Shown: positions 41,661 to 51,287 of the stretch, one piece after another
How positions within the stretch are numbered: position 1 is the first letter of the stretch
Layout: every line of letters begins with the position of its first letter
Assembly (NCBI GenBank): GCA_002842435.1
Contig: PHCX01000003.1
Coordinates: forward strand, 124,001-188,000
Direction: 5' to 3'
Length of the DNA stretch: 64,000 nucleotides
DNA from: Betaproteobacteria bacterium HGW-Betaproteobacteria-1
Lineage (GTDB): Bacteria > Pseudomonadota > Gammaproteobacteria > Burkholderiales > Methylophilaceae
The notes under the pieces: generated by a model
Seen by the model: the letters and a program-made list of their open reading frames with translations, nothing else
Told to the model about the DNA's origin: nothing
Database searches by the model: none
Made by a program: the position numbers and the translations under genes

Positions 41661-41885
41661 ATGACTACAGACAAGAAGGGTAAATTTGTGAGACTTGCAG
41701 AAAGCCGCGTTCTTAGGACTATAAAATACATCCGCCTTATAGGTAATCTATCGAATAAAAACAATTACACATATACTGATAAAGACGTCTCAAAAATCAT
41801 CTATGCATTAGAGCAAGAGATTAAAACCATGAAAGCTAAATTCTCTTCTGGCGAAGATAAAGACGAGCCAACCTTTAAGTTGTAA
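41661..41885 (+). CDS. 74-residue protein, first gene of the GHKL-Vsr-Dcm island
   Basis: 74 residues, Lys-rich, with a helical core (FVRLAESRVLRTIKYIRLIG) and a second amphipathic helix (VSKIIYALEQEIKTMKAKFS) that could form a coiled coil. No classical helix-turn-helix is evident. It lies 49 bp upstream of the GHKL ATPase with the same low-GC codon use and probably shares its mRNA. It could be a regulator of the palindrome or a small subunit of the ATPase complex; the sequence does not decide. Confidence 0.65.
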   Translation: MTTDKKGKFVRLAESRVLRTIKYIRLIGNLSNKNNYTYTDKDVSKIIYALEQEIKTMKAKFSSGEDKDEPTFKL

Positions 41886-41934
41886 TCATCAGGTTACATG
41901 GTTTAACAACCCGTTCTATAAGGATTACGTTTAT

Positions 41935-44319
41935 ATGGATGAAAAAGTTTCCAGAAGCACAGCGCTTCGTTTGTTGGCTGCATGTTCGGCAGAAGATGTT
42001 GCTGCGATTTTGGCCGACGAGGATTTAAGTTATGACTTTAATCAACCTGAAAATTGGAAGCCATACGGCAACCGAGAGAAGAATTGGGATACTGTGGGCA
42101 ACCAACAGTCCAGTCCTGTCGGCGCATTAACGGAACTAATCACCAATGGGATTGATGCTATCCTGCTTAGGAAGGCACGGGAACATGGCATAACAGATTT
42201 CCGCTCTCCAGAGGCCCCTCAAAGCATGTTTGAAGCGGTGAAGCGTTACTTCCCCCATGTTGTGGAAGGTAAGATCTCCAATTTATCTGCAAAGCAACGG
42301 ACTGACTTAGCGGAAAAATGTCTATTGGTCGGCGTGAAGCGTGCAGCTCGGGTAAACAGCATCTACCCCACTTACACGGTGGTCGATTTTGGTGATGGCC
42401 AGAAGCCAGAGGACTTCCCAAAGACTTTCTTGTCCCTATCAGAAAAGAACAAAGAAGGAATTCCGTTTGTACAAGGGAAGTTCAACATGGGGAGCACAGG
42501 GAGTCTGCGTTTCTGTACCCGTTCAGACATCAGACTTGGCCACTACAAGTTCATCATTTCCAAACGTCCTGATTGTGATTACTGGGGATGGACGCTAATT
42601 CGCGTGCGAGGTCCTAAACCAGGCGAGCAACTTCCTGTTGCCGAATATTTCAGCCCTGGCATGGTTCCTAGGTTCCGAGACGAAGTGATGTCTGCTTTCG
42701 GTCGGCATGATCTTGGTCAAGTTGAATCTGGGACTATCATCAAACTTTATGAATTTGACATTGGTCATGGAGCCTATACCGTTGACTTCGGTTTGCGAGA
42801 TGCTCTGGACGTAAACTTAATTGACTGTGCTTTACCGATCAGAACCTACGATTTCGATGCAAAGCCTCAAGAAACCAAGGGGCCTTTGCGGGCGGCGGGC
42901 ATTGCCGCATCCACTTTCTCTGGCTTGAGTGTGACGGTCGGAGCATCGGAAATTCCTGATGACGGAGAAAATAACGTTGATGAAGGTGATAACCAGCAGG
43001 CCAACGAAGGCTCATGGACGCATCATGTAGCTACCATCAACGAGCCTGACTTGGGCCGTATTAAGATTCTGGCCATAGGTATTAAGAAGATGAAGGACAG
43101 TCTTGCCTCTCGGCAAACCGCTCGCGTTTTCTATACTGTTAACGGCCAGACGCAAGCATGTGAGCGTTCCAGCTTCTTGAACAGCCGAGCCAACTACGGC
43201 GACTTGAGAAATCATCTTCTGGTGAATGTAGTTTGCGATGACATGGACAAAAGTGCCATGGCGACAATTTTCATGCCTGACCGTGAGCGAAAAGCCAACA
43301 ACAAGATGGCTCGCATGCTGGAAGAAATGGTCATTGAAGCCTTGAAACTCGATGAGAAACTTCGGGCATTTGCCAATGAAATCAGACTGAGTCGTGCGAA
43401 GGAGTATACCTCCGAAAAAGAAGAATCTGCCGATTTGCTGAAAGATCTGGCCAAGGCCGACCCAGCCATCAAGGAACTGTTCGGACTTGGAGTGCTATTA
43501 CCCGAAATTACCAAGACTCCTGGTGGCGTAAAAGTTTGGGATCAGGGTAAAAAGTTCCCAACATTCATTGAACCGCTGAATCTGAAAAAGGAGAACGACA
43601 GATACGTCAAGGACATCCCCATCAATGGTTATCGTCGCATTGAATGCGGAACTGATGCAGAAGATGGCTACTTATCCAGAAAAGATAGCCCTGGCACTCC
43701 ATGGAGTTCACTGGATATTAAGGCTCTAGCATGGAAAGCTTCGCTGCGTAGTGGTACCGCGACATTCACGATCACGGCACCTGCCAATGCTGTTGAAGGT
43801 GACACGATTGATGCCGAGTTCGGATTTACGGATGAAGGAGCAAATCCCGAACCGTTAAAGTTCGCAGTAACGATTCGTTTCATTGCTGAAGAAAAAACCA
43901 ACGTTAATCCTAAATCACCACCGACCAAAACCAAGGAGGATGAGAAGAAAAACCTTGGCATGCCTCACTTCGAATGGGTTGGTAAAACCGAATGGTCGGA
44001 ACATGGGTTTGATGAACAGTCGGGTGCTTATGTATCCAGCGGCGAAGAAACCAATGTTTACATCAATCGCGACAACCGCTTTCTTGAGCTGATGCGCGTC
44101 TCCGAGAGGGATGAGGCCGAACGTACAATCAAAGAGTCCATGTTCAAACTTGGATTAGGGATTTTTGCGCTCTCTATCCATCGCAAAGCAACGGAAAAGG
44201 CCAAAGAGGAAAACTACGATGGTACTGATCCCGAAGAGTTTGTGAAGTTGGCAACGGGAGCGATGGCGGCGCACATCATAACGGTAATCCGCCACTTGGG
44301 TGCTGGTGTCAGGAAGTAA
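41935..44319 (+). CDS. GHKL (MutL/MORC-like) ATPase of a restriction-modification-like island
   Basis: 794 residues. The Bergerat ATP fold is recognisable: N-box E67-LITN71-GID74 in ALTELITNGIDAIL, G1 box D151FGDG155 in YTVVDFGDGQKPEDF, and G2 region GKFNMGSTGS at 181-190. The middle resembles an S5-like transducer (YTVNGQTQACERSSF, then LLVNVVCDDMDKSAM). A β-rich part (about 600-660) precedes a C-terminal ~130-residue helical domain. MORC/MutL-type ATPases coupled with methylases and nucleases in bacterial R-M loci are described (Iyer, Abhiman and Aravind 2008). It ends 1 bp before the Vsr-like start. Confidence 0.82.
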   Translation: MDEKVSRSTALRLLAACSAEDVAAILADEDLSYDFNQPENWKPYGNREKNWDTVGNQQSSPVGALTELITNGIDAILLRKAREHGITDFRSPEAPQSMFEAVKRYFPHVVEGKISNLSAKQRTDLAEKCLLVGVKRAARVNSIYPTYTVVDFGDGQKPEDFPKTFLSLSEKNKEGIPFVQGKFNMGSTGSLRFCTRSDIRLGHYKFIISKRPDCDYWGWTLIRVRGPKPGEQLPVAEYFSPGMVPRFRDEVMSAFGRHDLGQVESGTIIKLYEFDIGHGAYTVDFGLRDALDVNLIDCALPIRTYDFDAKPQETKGPLRAAGIAASTFSGLSVTVGASEIPDDGENNVDEGDNQQANEGSWTHHVATINEPDLGRIKILAIGIKKMKDSLASRQTARVFYTVNGQTQACERSSFLNSRANYGDLRNHLLVNVVCDDMDKSAMATIFMPDRERKANNKMARMLEEMVIEALKLDEKLRAFANEIRLSRAKEYTSEKEESADLLKDLAKADPAIKELFGLGVLLPEITKTPGGVKVWDQGKKFPTFIEPLNLKKENDRYVKDIPINGYRRIECGTDAEDGYLSRKDSPGTPWSSLDIKALAWKASLRSGTATFTITAPANAVEGDTIDAEFGFTDEGANPEPLKFAVTIRFIAEEKTNVNPKSPPTKTKEDEKKNLGMPHFEWVGKTEWSEHGFDEQSGAYVSSGEETNVYINRDNRFLELMRVSERDEAERTIKESMFKLGLGIFALSIHRKATEKAKEENYDGTDPEEFVKLATGAMAAHIITVIRHLGAGVRK

Positions 44320-44320
44320 G

Positions 44321-44764
44321 TTGAGATCCAAAGAGCAAATCAGCTTCAATATGTCCAGGGTGCGTAGCTCTGGCTCCCAGATTGAGCAGAAACTGGGGCG
44401 GGCACTCTGGGCAGATGGCATCCGTTATCGCAAACAGTATAAGAAACTCATCGGTCGCCCAGACTTTGTAGTTGTCAAAGCCAGAATCGCAATATTTTGC
44501 GATTCGTCATTTTGGCACGGCCGGGACTGGATCGTCGCAAAAGATGCCATCAAGTCCAATAAAGAGTTTTGGATTTCAAAGATCGAGCGTAATATAGTAC
44601 GTGACAATCAGGTAAATGTGGCCTTGACCCAGTTAGGGTGGAAGGTCTTTAGATTTTGGGATAAAGACATTCAAGCTGATGCCGCCAAATGCGCATCAGT
44701 TGTGCTGGATGCAATAAACGGTAGACTCAATGGTGGAGAGCACAAACAAAGTAATAGCAGTTGA
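44321..44764 (+). CDS. Vsr-type endonuclease of the island
   Basis: 147 residues from a TTG at 44321, chosen because AGGAAG lies just upstream and the stop of the ATPase is adjacent; a GTG at 44300 is possible. Vsr fold motifs: SKEQISFNMSRVRSSGSQIE, RYRKQYKKLIGRPDFVVVKA with the catalytic Asp, IAIFCDSSFWHGRDW, EFWISKIERNIVRDNQV and LGWKVFRFWDKDI. Compared with E. coli Vsr the first active-site His is replaced by Asp and the zinc ligands are missing, so it belongs to the R-M-associated branch rather than classical T:G repair. It overlaps the methylase by 35 bp. Confidence 0.85.
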   Translation: MRSKEQISFNMSRVRSSGSQIEQKLGRALWADGIRYRKQYKKLIGRPDFVVVKARIAIFCDSSFWHGRDWIVAKDAIKSNKEFWISKIERNIVRDNQVNVALTQLGWKVFRFWDKDIQADAAKCASVVLDAINGRLNGGEHKQSNSS

Positions 44765-45902
44765 TTTCTTCTGTGGTGCAGGCGGTATGACCAATGGTCT
44801 TATCCAAGCAGGCATCAATGTCATTGCCGGCGTCGACAATCAAGCACTTTGCGAGCAAACCTATCTTCAGAACGTCAATCCTGACGGTACAACCCCAGCA
44901 TTCGTCTGCAAAGACATCTTCCCAAAAACAGATGCCCATCCTGACGGTGAACAGCATGAAATCGCCAAGATCCTCTCTACGCTGATCGACGCCCAGACGA
45001 GACTGTCAGGAGGTAATCGTCCAAAATTAATTTTCGCCATTTGTGCCCCTTGCCAGCCGTTCACCAAAATTACTCGCATCGAAATGTCAGAAGGTCGAAA
45101 ATTCAAGCGTAGCAACGATTCCAACTTGCTGTTAACCACCGTTAACCTCATCAAGAAATTCAAGCCTGATGCATTAATTTGCGAGAATGTGGAAGGAATT
45201 GCAGGCAAGAACTCTGTCTTGTCACAGTTTGAGGAATTATTGGCTGAGAATGGCTATGTGTTTGATGCTAAAGTCTTGAACACGGCAAAATTTGGAATCC
45301 CACAGACACGTCGAAGAACTATTGGTTTAGCGATAAAAAAAACAAAGACCCTGAAGAACATCATTGTTCCAGATGCTGATCCAGATGTGAAGAGGTACAT
45401 TACTGTAGCGGAAACGATTGGTCACCTCCCTCCCTTGGCAGCAGGTGAAGCTCATCCGGAAATCAAAAATCATAGAGCTAGAGCACTCAATGACATCAAT
45501 CTGAAGCGAATTTCTTGCGCTCCTCCTGGTGGAAGTAATCATTACCTCAAAGCGACCAAATATGGTGATCTGTCGCTAGATTGTCACAAACGACTGAAAA
45601 ACAAAACAGGGGAAGATTCATTTACTGATACTTATACCCGAATGAAAGGTGATCAACTAGCCCCGACGATCACAACTAAATGCATATCCATTTCCAACGG
45701 TAGATTTGGTCATTACGACCCAGAACAAAATCGTGGGATCACACCGCGCGAAGCAGCGCTCCTGCAAACCTTCCCCAATAATTATGCTTTTTTCCCTGAA
45801 GAAAGTATGAACTTCACTGCGACACTGATCGGGAATGCCGTGCCTCCCAAGCTGGCAAGATTCTTTGGTGAGTACCTGAAAGATAAAATCAGTAACCAGT
45901 GA
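44730..45902 (+). CDS. DNA (cytosine-5) methyltransferase of the island
   Basis: 390 residues with the ordered C5-methylase motifs: I DFFCGAGG at 12-19, IV CAPCQPFTK with catalytic Cys108, VI CENVEGIAG (ENV at 152-154), VIII TAKFGIPQTRRRTIGLA, then a target recognition region at about 225-310, IX APTITTKC and X LIGNAVPPKLARFFGEYL. It methylates C5 of cytosine in an unknown sequence and would protect host DNA from the neighbouring nuclease. Being complete, it is likely active. Confidence 0.94.
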   Translation: MVESTNKVIAVDFFCGAGGMTNGLIQAGINVIAGVDNQALCEQTYLQNVNPDGTTPAFVCKDIFPKTDAHPDGEQHEIAKILSTLIDAQTRLSGGNRPKLIFAICAPCQPFTKITRIEMSEGRKFKRSNDSNLLLTTVNLIKKFKPDALICENVEGIAGKNSVLSQFEELLAENGYVFDAKVLNTAKFGIPQTRRRTIGLAIKKTKTLKNIIVPDADPDVKRYITVAETIGHLPPLAAGEAHPEIKNHRARALNDINLKRISCAPPGGSNHYLKATKYGDLSLDCHKRLKNKTGEDSFTDTYTRMKGDQLAPTITTKCISISNGRFGHYDPEQNRGITPREAALLQTFPNNYAFFPEESMNFTATLIGNAVPPKLARFFGEYLKDKISNQ

Positions 45903-45993
45903 GATTGCCAGAGTTATATCTTTGTACATTCTAATGAAATGAAATGTGCAGTTTTGTTTTCAGCACCAACCATGCAATCCTTGTTCTTCTTGC

Positions 45994-46015
45994 TTTTACT
46001 CTGTGTTCTCCATGG
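45994..46015 (-). repeat. Right imperfect inverted repeat of the accessory island
   Basis: The complementary strand reads CCATGGAGAACACAGAGTAA plus AA, related to the copy at 41490-41511 in opposite orientation. It lies between the methylase and greB, so the four island genes are bracketed. Degenerate, so boundary status is tentative. Confidence 0.35.
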
Positions 46016-46088
46016 TTAAAGACTTCCCCGCCAACAACTCTCTATCCGCTGCTTTGATGGCGGTTGCGGGTGAGATACCATAGATCGC

Positions 46089-46595
46089 ATGGCCGAGCAG
46101 AAAAAACCCGAACAGAAAAACTACATCACCCCCGAAGGCTTTGCCGCGTTGGAAGAAGAGTTCCAGCACCTGCGCAAGGTGGAACGGCCGGAAGTCGTGC
46201 GCACCGTGGCTTGGGCGGCGAGCAACGGCGACCGCTCGGAGAACGGCGATTACATCTACGGCAAGAAGCGCCTGCGCCAGATCGATTCACGCATGCGCTT
46301 CCTGATCAAACGCATGGACAGTGCCGAGGTGGTCGACGCGTCCTTGCAGCAGGGCCTGGAAAAGGTTTACTTCGGCGCCTGGGTCACGCTGTATTCACTG
46401 GAACGTGAGAGCGAGCACCGCTACCGCATTGTCGGGCAAGACGAACTGGCGCCATCCAAGGGCTATATCAGCTGGATATCGCCGCTGGCCAAGGCCATGC
46501 TCGGCAAGCAGATTGGCGATGTGGTGCGCGTGCAGACACCGGCCGGCGAGGAAAGCTACGAAATCGTCGACATCAGCTACCGGGATCAGGATTGA
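46089..46595 (+). CDS. greB: Transcript cleavage factor GreB
   Basis: 168 residues. GreB enters the RNA polymerase secondary channel and stimulates cleavage of backtracked RNA. The N-terminal coiled coil includes ITPEGFAALEEEFQHLRKVE and the tip acidic residues in ASNGDRSENGDYIYGKKRLR; the C-terminal FKBP-like domain has FGAWVTLYSL and SPLAKAMLGKQIGDVVRV. The YGKKRLRQIDSRMRFL segment favours GreB over GreA. Confidence 0.94.
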   Translation: MAEQKKPEQKNYITPEGFAALEEEFQHLRKVERPEVVRTVAWAASNGDRSENGDYIYGKKRLRQIDSRMRFLIKRMDSAEVVDASLQQGLEKVYFGAWVTLYSLERESEHRYRIVGQDELAPSKGYISWISPLAKAMLGKQIGDVVRVQTPAGEESYEIVDISYRDQD

Positions 46596-46620
46596 CCCCG
46601 GTAGCTGGCCAAATGACGCG

Positions 46621-49600
46621 TCAGCTCCGAGACTTCAGCAACATATAAACTGCCGGCAAGACGAACAAGGACAGCAATGGCGCCGTCAGCATACCACCCA
46701 CCATAGGCGCGGCAATACGGCTCATTGTTTCCGAGCCCGTGCCTGAGCCTAGCAAAATCGGAATCAAGCCTGCCAGGATGACGGCTACCGTCATGGCCTT
46801 GGGCCGCACCCTGAGCACAGCGCCTTCCATCAATGCCTTGCGCCAGTCATCGTCCGTCTTCAGCATACCAGCAGCTCGATAGCGCCCCAGCGCCTCATCC
46901 AGGTAAACCAGCATGATGATACCGAACTCGGCCGCAAGGCCAGCCAGCGCAATCATGCCAACGCCACTGGCAATCGAAAAGTGATGGCCAAGCAGATAGA
47001 GAAACCAGACGGCTCCGACCAGTGCAAATGGCAGGCTGCCAAGTATCAGTACCGCAGGGGTGATACGCTTGAAAGCCATGAACAGCAGAATAAAAATGAT
47101 CCCGAGGGTCATTGGCACTACAAAACTGAGTCTTTTTGCGGCGCGCTCGAAATATTCAAACTGTCCGGACCAGCTAAGCGAATAACCGGCAGGCAATTGC
47201 AGCTCCTTATCAAGCATGGCTTTGGCCTCATGCACAAAACCGCCCAGATCGCGGCCACGGATATCCACATAAACCCAGACGTTGGGTCTGGCATTTTCGC
47301 TCTTGATCATGGGTGGGCCATCGGCAATCCTTATGCTGGCTACAGCCCCCAACGGTACCGTCGCGCCCTGCGCGGTAATGATAGGCAGCGCTTCGAGCTT
47401 CTCCACCGAATCGCGTAACTCGCGCGGGAATCGCACATTGATCGGGAAACGCGCCAAACCTTCAATTTTCTCAGCTATATTTTCACCCCCGATGGCGGTG
47501 GAAACCACGGACTGCACATCCGCGATGCTGAGCCCGTAGCGCGCCGAAGCCAGACGATCGATATCGACATCGATGTAACGGCCGCCGGTGACGCGTTCCG
47601 AGACTACTGAACTCACCCCCGGCACTTTTTTCATGAGCCGTTCGACTTCAATGCCCAGCTTTTCCAGCGTTGCCAGATCCGCCCCGCCGATCTTGATGCC
47701 AACCGGGCTCTTGATGCCGGTAGACAGCATATCGATACGGTTGCGGATAGGCTGCACCCAGACATTGGCCATGCCAGGAATCTTCAGTCTCTCATCCAGC
47801 TCTTCGATCAGTTTCTCGGTTGTCATTCCCGGCCGCCACTCAGAGCGCGGTTTGAACTGTATCGTCGTTTCCAGCATTTCCAGCGGTGCCGGATCGGTTG
47901 CCGTTTCAGCCCGCCCGGCCTTGCCAAAAACAGTCTCCACTTCCGGCACGGTCTTGATCAGGCGATCGCTCAACTGCAATATCTCCGAGGCTTTGGCAAC
48001 AGAGATGCCGGGCAAGGCGGTCGGCATGTAAAGCAGGTCCCCTTCATCCAGCGGCGGCATGAATTCACTGCCAAGTTTGCTCAAGGGCCAGAGTGCCGTC
48101 AGCAAGACCAGCACAGCAACCAGCAGCGTCACTTTTGGAAAATGCAGTACGCCATCCAGCATTGGCTTATAGGCAGCGATCAACCAACGGTTAAGCGGAT
48201 TGTGCGATTCCGGCCGGATTTTGCCGCGGATGAAAAAAGTCATCAGCACCGGGACCAGTGTTACCGAAAGGCCCGCAGCAGCAGCCATGGCATAGGTTTT
48301 GGTATAGGCCAGCGGCGCGAACAGCTTGCCCTCCTGCGCTTCCAGTGTGAATACGGGGATGAATGACAGGGTGATGATCAGCAGGGAGAAAAACAATGCC
48401 GGACCGACTTCTGTCGCGGCATCGATGATGGTCCTGATACGCTGCGGATGGTCCGGCTCGCCATGGGCTTCACGGTAATGCTCCAACTGGCGGTGTGCGT
48501 TTTCGATCATGACAATCGCCGCATCCACCATGGCCCCAATCGCGATGGCAATACCGCCCAGGGACATGATATTGGCAGTGATACCCTGATGGTACATGAC
48601 GATAAAACTGACCAGTACGCCCAGCGGCAAAGCCACAATGGCGACCAGCGCGGAACGCAAATGCCAGAGGAACAGCAGGCAGACCAGCGCCACCACGACA
48701 AACTCCTCGATGAGCTTGTGGGTAAGGTTATCGACCGCACGCTTGATCAACTTGGAACGGTCGTAAACCGTCACGACTTCAACGCCCGGCGGCAGGCTTT
48801 TTTTCAGGCTGGCCAGCTTGGCCTTGACCGCATCAATCGCCTCCAGCGCGTTCTGTCCGGCACGCAGGACAATCACGCCGCCTGTCACTTCCCCTTCTCC
48901 GTTAAGCTCTGTGATGCCGCGCCGCAACTCGGGTCCCAGTTGAATACGCGCCACATCCGACAACAACACCGGCGTTCCTTCTGCACTCACTGCCAAAGGA
49001 ATATTGCGAAAATCTTCCAGCGTTTGCAGATACCCGCGGACGCGCACCATGTATTCGGCCTCGGCCAACTCGACTACGCCACCACCGGTTTCCTGGTTGG
49101 CGTTGCGCACGGCTTCTACCACGACGGACAATGGCAAACGGAAATACCGCAACCGGTCCGGATCGACCTGAATCTGATACTGCCGCACAAAGCCGCCCAG
49201 CGTCGCCACCTCGGACACACCGGGAATGGTCTTCAGCTCGAACTTGAGAAACCAGTCCTGCAAGGCGCGCAACTCACTCAAATCGTGCTTGCCGGTCCGG
49301 TCGAGCAGCGCATACTCATAAACCCAGCCCACACCGGTCGCATCCGGCCCAAGTGCCGGGTTAACCCCCTGGGGCAATTCACCGGACACCTGGCTCAGGT
49401 ACTCCTGCACCCGTGAACGCGCCCAATACTGGTCAGTACCATCCTCAAACAGAATATAGACAAAAGAATCGCCGAAGAAAGAATAGCCGCGCACCGTCTT
49501 CACTCCGGGCACCGACAGCATGGCAGTGGTCAGCGGGTAGGTCAGTTGATTCTCCACGATCTGCGGTGCCTGCCCCGGCCACGGGGTGCGAATGATGACC

Positions 49601-49737
49601 TGCGTATCGGACAAATCCGGAATGGCGTCCAGCGGCATCTTCAACATGGAATACACGCCCCAGGCAGACACCATGAGCGTAATCAACAGCACCATGAGCC
49701 GGTTGGCACTGGACCAGCGGATCAGTTGCGCGATCAT
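46621..49737 (-). CDS. cusA: Copper/silver RND efflux pump, CusA-like
   Basis: 1038 residues with the twelve-helix RND layout. It exports monovalent metal from periplasm and cytoplasm across both membranes. CusA-type features: [71 protein letters not shown], and [20 protein letters not shown] near the end. The ATG overlaps the CusB-like stop by 4 bp. The CusF-like domain on the adaptor supports Cu/Ag rather than Co/Zn/Cd. Confidence 0.92.
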   Translation of the reverse strand: MIAQLIRWSSANRLMVLLITLMVSAWGVYSMLKMPLDAIPDLSDTQVIIRTPWPGQAPQIVENQLTYPLTTAMLSVPGVKTVRGYSFFGDSFVYILFEDGTDQYWARSRVQEYLSQVSGELPQGVNPALGPDATGVGWVYEYALLDRTGKHDLSELRALQDWFLKFELKTIPGVSEVATLGGFVRQYQIQVDPDRLRYFRLPLSVVVEAVRNANQETGGGVVELAEAEYMVRVRGYLQTLEDFRNIPLAVSAEGTPVLLSDVARIQLGPELRRGITELNGEGEVTGGVIVLRAGQNALEAIDAVKAKLASLKKSLPPGVEVVTVYDRSKLIKRAVDNLTHKLIEEFVVVALVCLLFLWHLRSALVAIVALPLGVLVSFIVMYHQGITANIMSLGGIAIAIGAMVDAAIVMIENAHRQLEHYREAHGEPDHPQRIRTIIDAATEVGPALFFSLLIITLSFIPVFTLEAQEGKLFAPLAYTKTYAMAAAAGLSVTLVPVLMTFFIRGKIRPESHNPLNRWLIAAYKPMLDGVLHFPKVTLLVAVLVLLTALWPLSKLGSEFMPPLDEGDLLYMPTALPGISVAKASEILQLSDRLIKTVPEVETVFGKAGRAETATDPAPLEMLETTIQFKPRSEWRPGMTTEKLIEELDERLKIPGMANVWVQPIRNRIDMLSTGIKSPVGIKIGGADLATLEKLGIEVERLMKKVPGVSSVVSERVTGGRYIDVDIDRLASARYGLSIADVQSVVSTAIGGENIAEKIEGLARFPINVRFPRELRDSVEKLEALPIITAQGATVPLGAVASIRIADGPPMIKSENARPNVWVYVDIRGRDLGGFVHEAKAMLDKELQLPAGYSLSWSGQFEYFERAAKRLSFVVPMTLGIIFILLFMAFKRITPAVLILGSLPFALVGAVWFLYLLGHHFSIASGVGMIALAGLAAEFGIIMLVYLDEALGRYRAAGMLKTDDDWRKALMEGAVLRVRPKAMTVAVILAGLIPILLGSGTGSETMSRIAAPMVGGMLTAPLLSLFVLPAVYMLLKSRS

Positions 49738-51287
49738 TGTGCACCCCCCTGCCTGCGGATGTCTGCAATATCATATTGTCCGCTTTGGGCATCAAGCTTG
49801 AGGGAAAACTGCACCAGATCGCCAGCCGTGATGCCATGAAGCTGCTGAGGGTCGGAAACACGGAATCCCATCGTCATGGACGGCCATTCCAGCGCAGCGA
49901 TCGGGTCGTGCGCCAGGACCACCTTGCCTGTCTTGACGTCCACCTCGATGACCTTACCCGTGCCTTCCGGCATTGGCTGTTCAGCAGGCATATCACTCAT
50001 GATATGGCCTGCATGCTCATCTTCCGCATCCATCCCTGTTACCGCCTCAGGCTGTTGTGCAAGCCTGGCGAGCACACCGGACAATGAAGCCTCCGAATCA
50101 ATGAGGAACTGGCCGGAAGCCACCACGGTTTCACCTGCATCGAGACCCGTGAGTATCTCCGTGCGTCCATCGTGCTCCTGCCCGGTTTCCACTTCCACAG
50201 GCATAAAGCCAGACCCTTGCCTGACAATCACGACCTTTCGAAGGCCGGTGGCGATGACACTCTCGCTGGGAACAGACAGTGCATCCCGCGACACGCCTTC
50301 CAGACTGACATTGCCGTACATGCCGGGCCGCAACAAACCGTCGCGATTGGCCAGTTCCACCCGCACGCGCGCAGTGCGCGATACCTCGTCCAGCGTGGGA
50401 TAAATATAATTCACTTCGCCTGCGAAAACCTCTCCCGGCAAACTCTGAAGCTCGACTTTGGCAGCTGTGCCCGGCTTGAGACGCATGATATCGCGCTCAG
50501 GCACCTCGGCAACAAGCCAGACAGTCGACAGGTCGGCAATCTGTATCAACGAGGCTCCTGTCATCAATTGCGCACCCTCGCGTACACTCAGCTCAGTGAC
50601 GACCCCGGAGGCAGGCGCATAGACACCAAAACGTTCAGTGGCTTGCCGATTACGTGTAATCGCAGCGATCTCGCCCCGTGTCATACCCAATAAACTGAGA
50701 CGGCCATGTGCTGCCTGCACCAACCCTTCAGCAATACTGGCATCCTTGTAGTCAAGCAGGGCAAGGTATTCATGCTGGGCTGCCAGAAGTTCCGGGGCAT
50801 AAATCTCGGCAATCTTCTGGCCCTTGCTTACCGGGTCGCCTACGGCTCGCACCAGCAGCCTGTCGACAAAACCCGCAATGCGCGGCTGTACGCTATAAAA
50901 ACGGCGCTCGTCCGGTTCGATACGACCCACTGCGCTCAGCCTGTCAGTGAAACTCGCCATCTCAACCCTGGCCAGGCGGATGCCAAGATTTTGCATGGTT
51001 TGCGAGGAAATCATGACGCCACCACCCTGCGCTTCTGCTTCGGCATATTTCGGCACCAGCATCATATCCATGAAAGGTGACTTCCCCGGCTTGTCGAACT
51101 TTTGCCCCGGCGCCATGGGGTCATACCAGAACAATACCTTTTTGCCGCTATCGTCCTGCACCACTCCTTCGATACTGGCAGTTGCATGATCGGCATGATC
51201 GGAGTCGAATGGCTTGAACCAGTAACCGGCAAGAATGACCAGCAGCACAATGGCTGTAGCGATCATTATCAAATATGAGCGTTTCAT
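49734..51287 (-). CDS. cusB: CusB-like periplasmic adaptor with N-terminal metal-binding and C-terminal CusF-like domains
   Basis: 517 residues. N-terminal membrane anchor (about 6-24), a heavy-metal-binding motif [20 protein letters not shown] continuing into MDMMLVPKY, the adaptor core with barrel-sandwich ([20 protein letters not shown]) and β-barrel regions, and a C-terminal CusF-like domain ([20 protein letters not shown]) with the His, Trp and two Met ligands of CusF. Fusing the metallochaperone to the adaptor replaces a separate cusF. Overlaps both neighbours by 4 bp. Confidence 0.92.
   Translation of the reverse strand: MKRSYLIMIATAIVLLVILAGYWFKPFDSDHADHATASIEGVVQDDSGKKVLFWYDPMAPGQKFDKPGKSPFMDMMLVPKYAEAEAQGGGVMISSQTMQNLGIRLARVEMASFTDRLSAVGRIEPDERRFYSVQPRIAGFVDRLLVRAVGDPVSKGQKIAEIYAPELLAAQHEYLALLDYKDASIAEGLVQAAHGRLSLLGMTRGEIAAITRNRQATERFGVYAPASGVVTELSVREGAQLMTGASLIQIADLSTVWLVAEVPERDIMRLKPGTAAKVELQSLPGEVFAGEVNYIYPTLDEVSRTARVRVELANRDGLLRPGMYGNVSLEGVSRDALSVPSESVIATGLRKVVIVRQGSGFMPVEVETGQEHDGRTEILTGLDAGETVVASGQFLIDSEASLSGVLARLAQQPEAVTGMDAEDEHAGHIMSDMPAEQPMPEGTGKVIEVDVKTGKVVLAHDPIAALEWPSMTMGFRVSDPQQLHGITAGDLVQFSLKLDAQSGQYDIADIRRQGGAQ

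Noticed and set aside
44321..44764. Classical Vsr mismatch repair partner of a Dcm methylase
   Set aside because: Zinc ligands and one active-site His are missing and a GHKL ATPase shares the operon, which fits an R-M-type role better.
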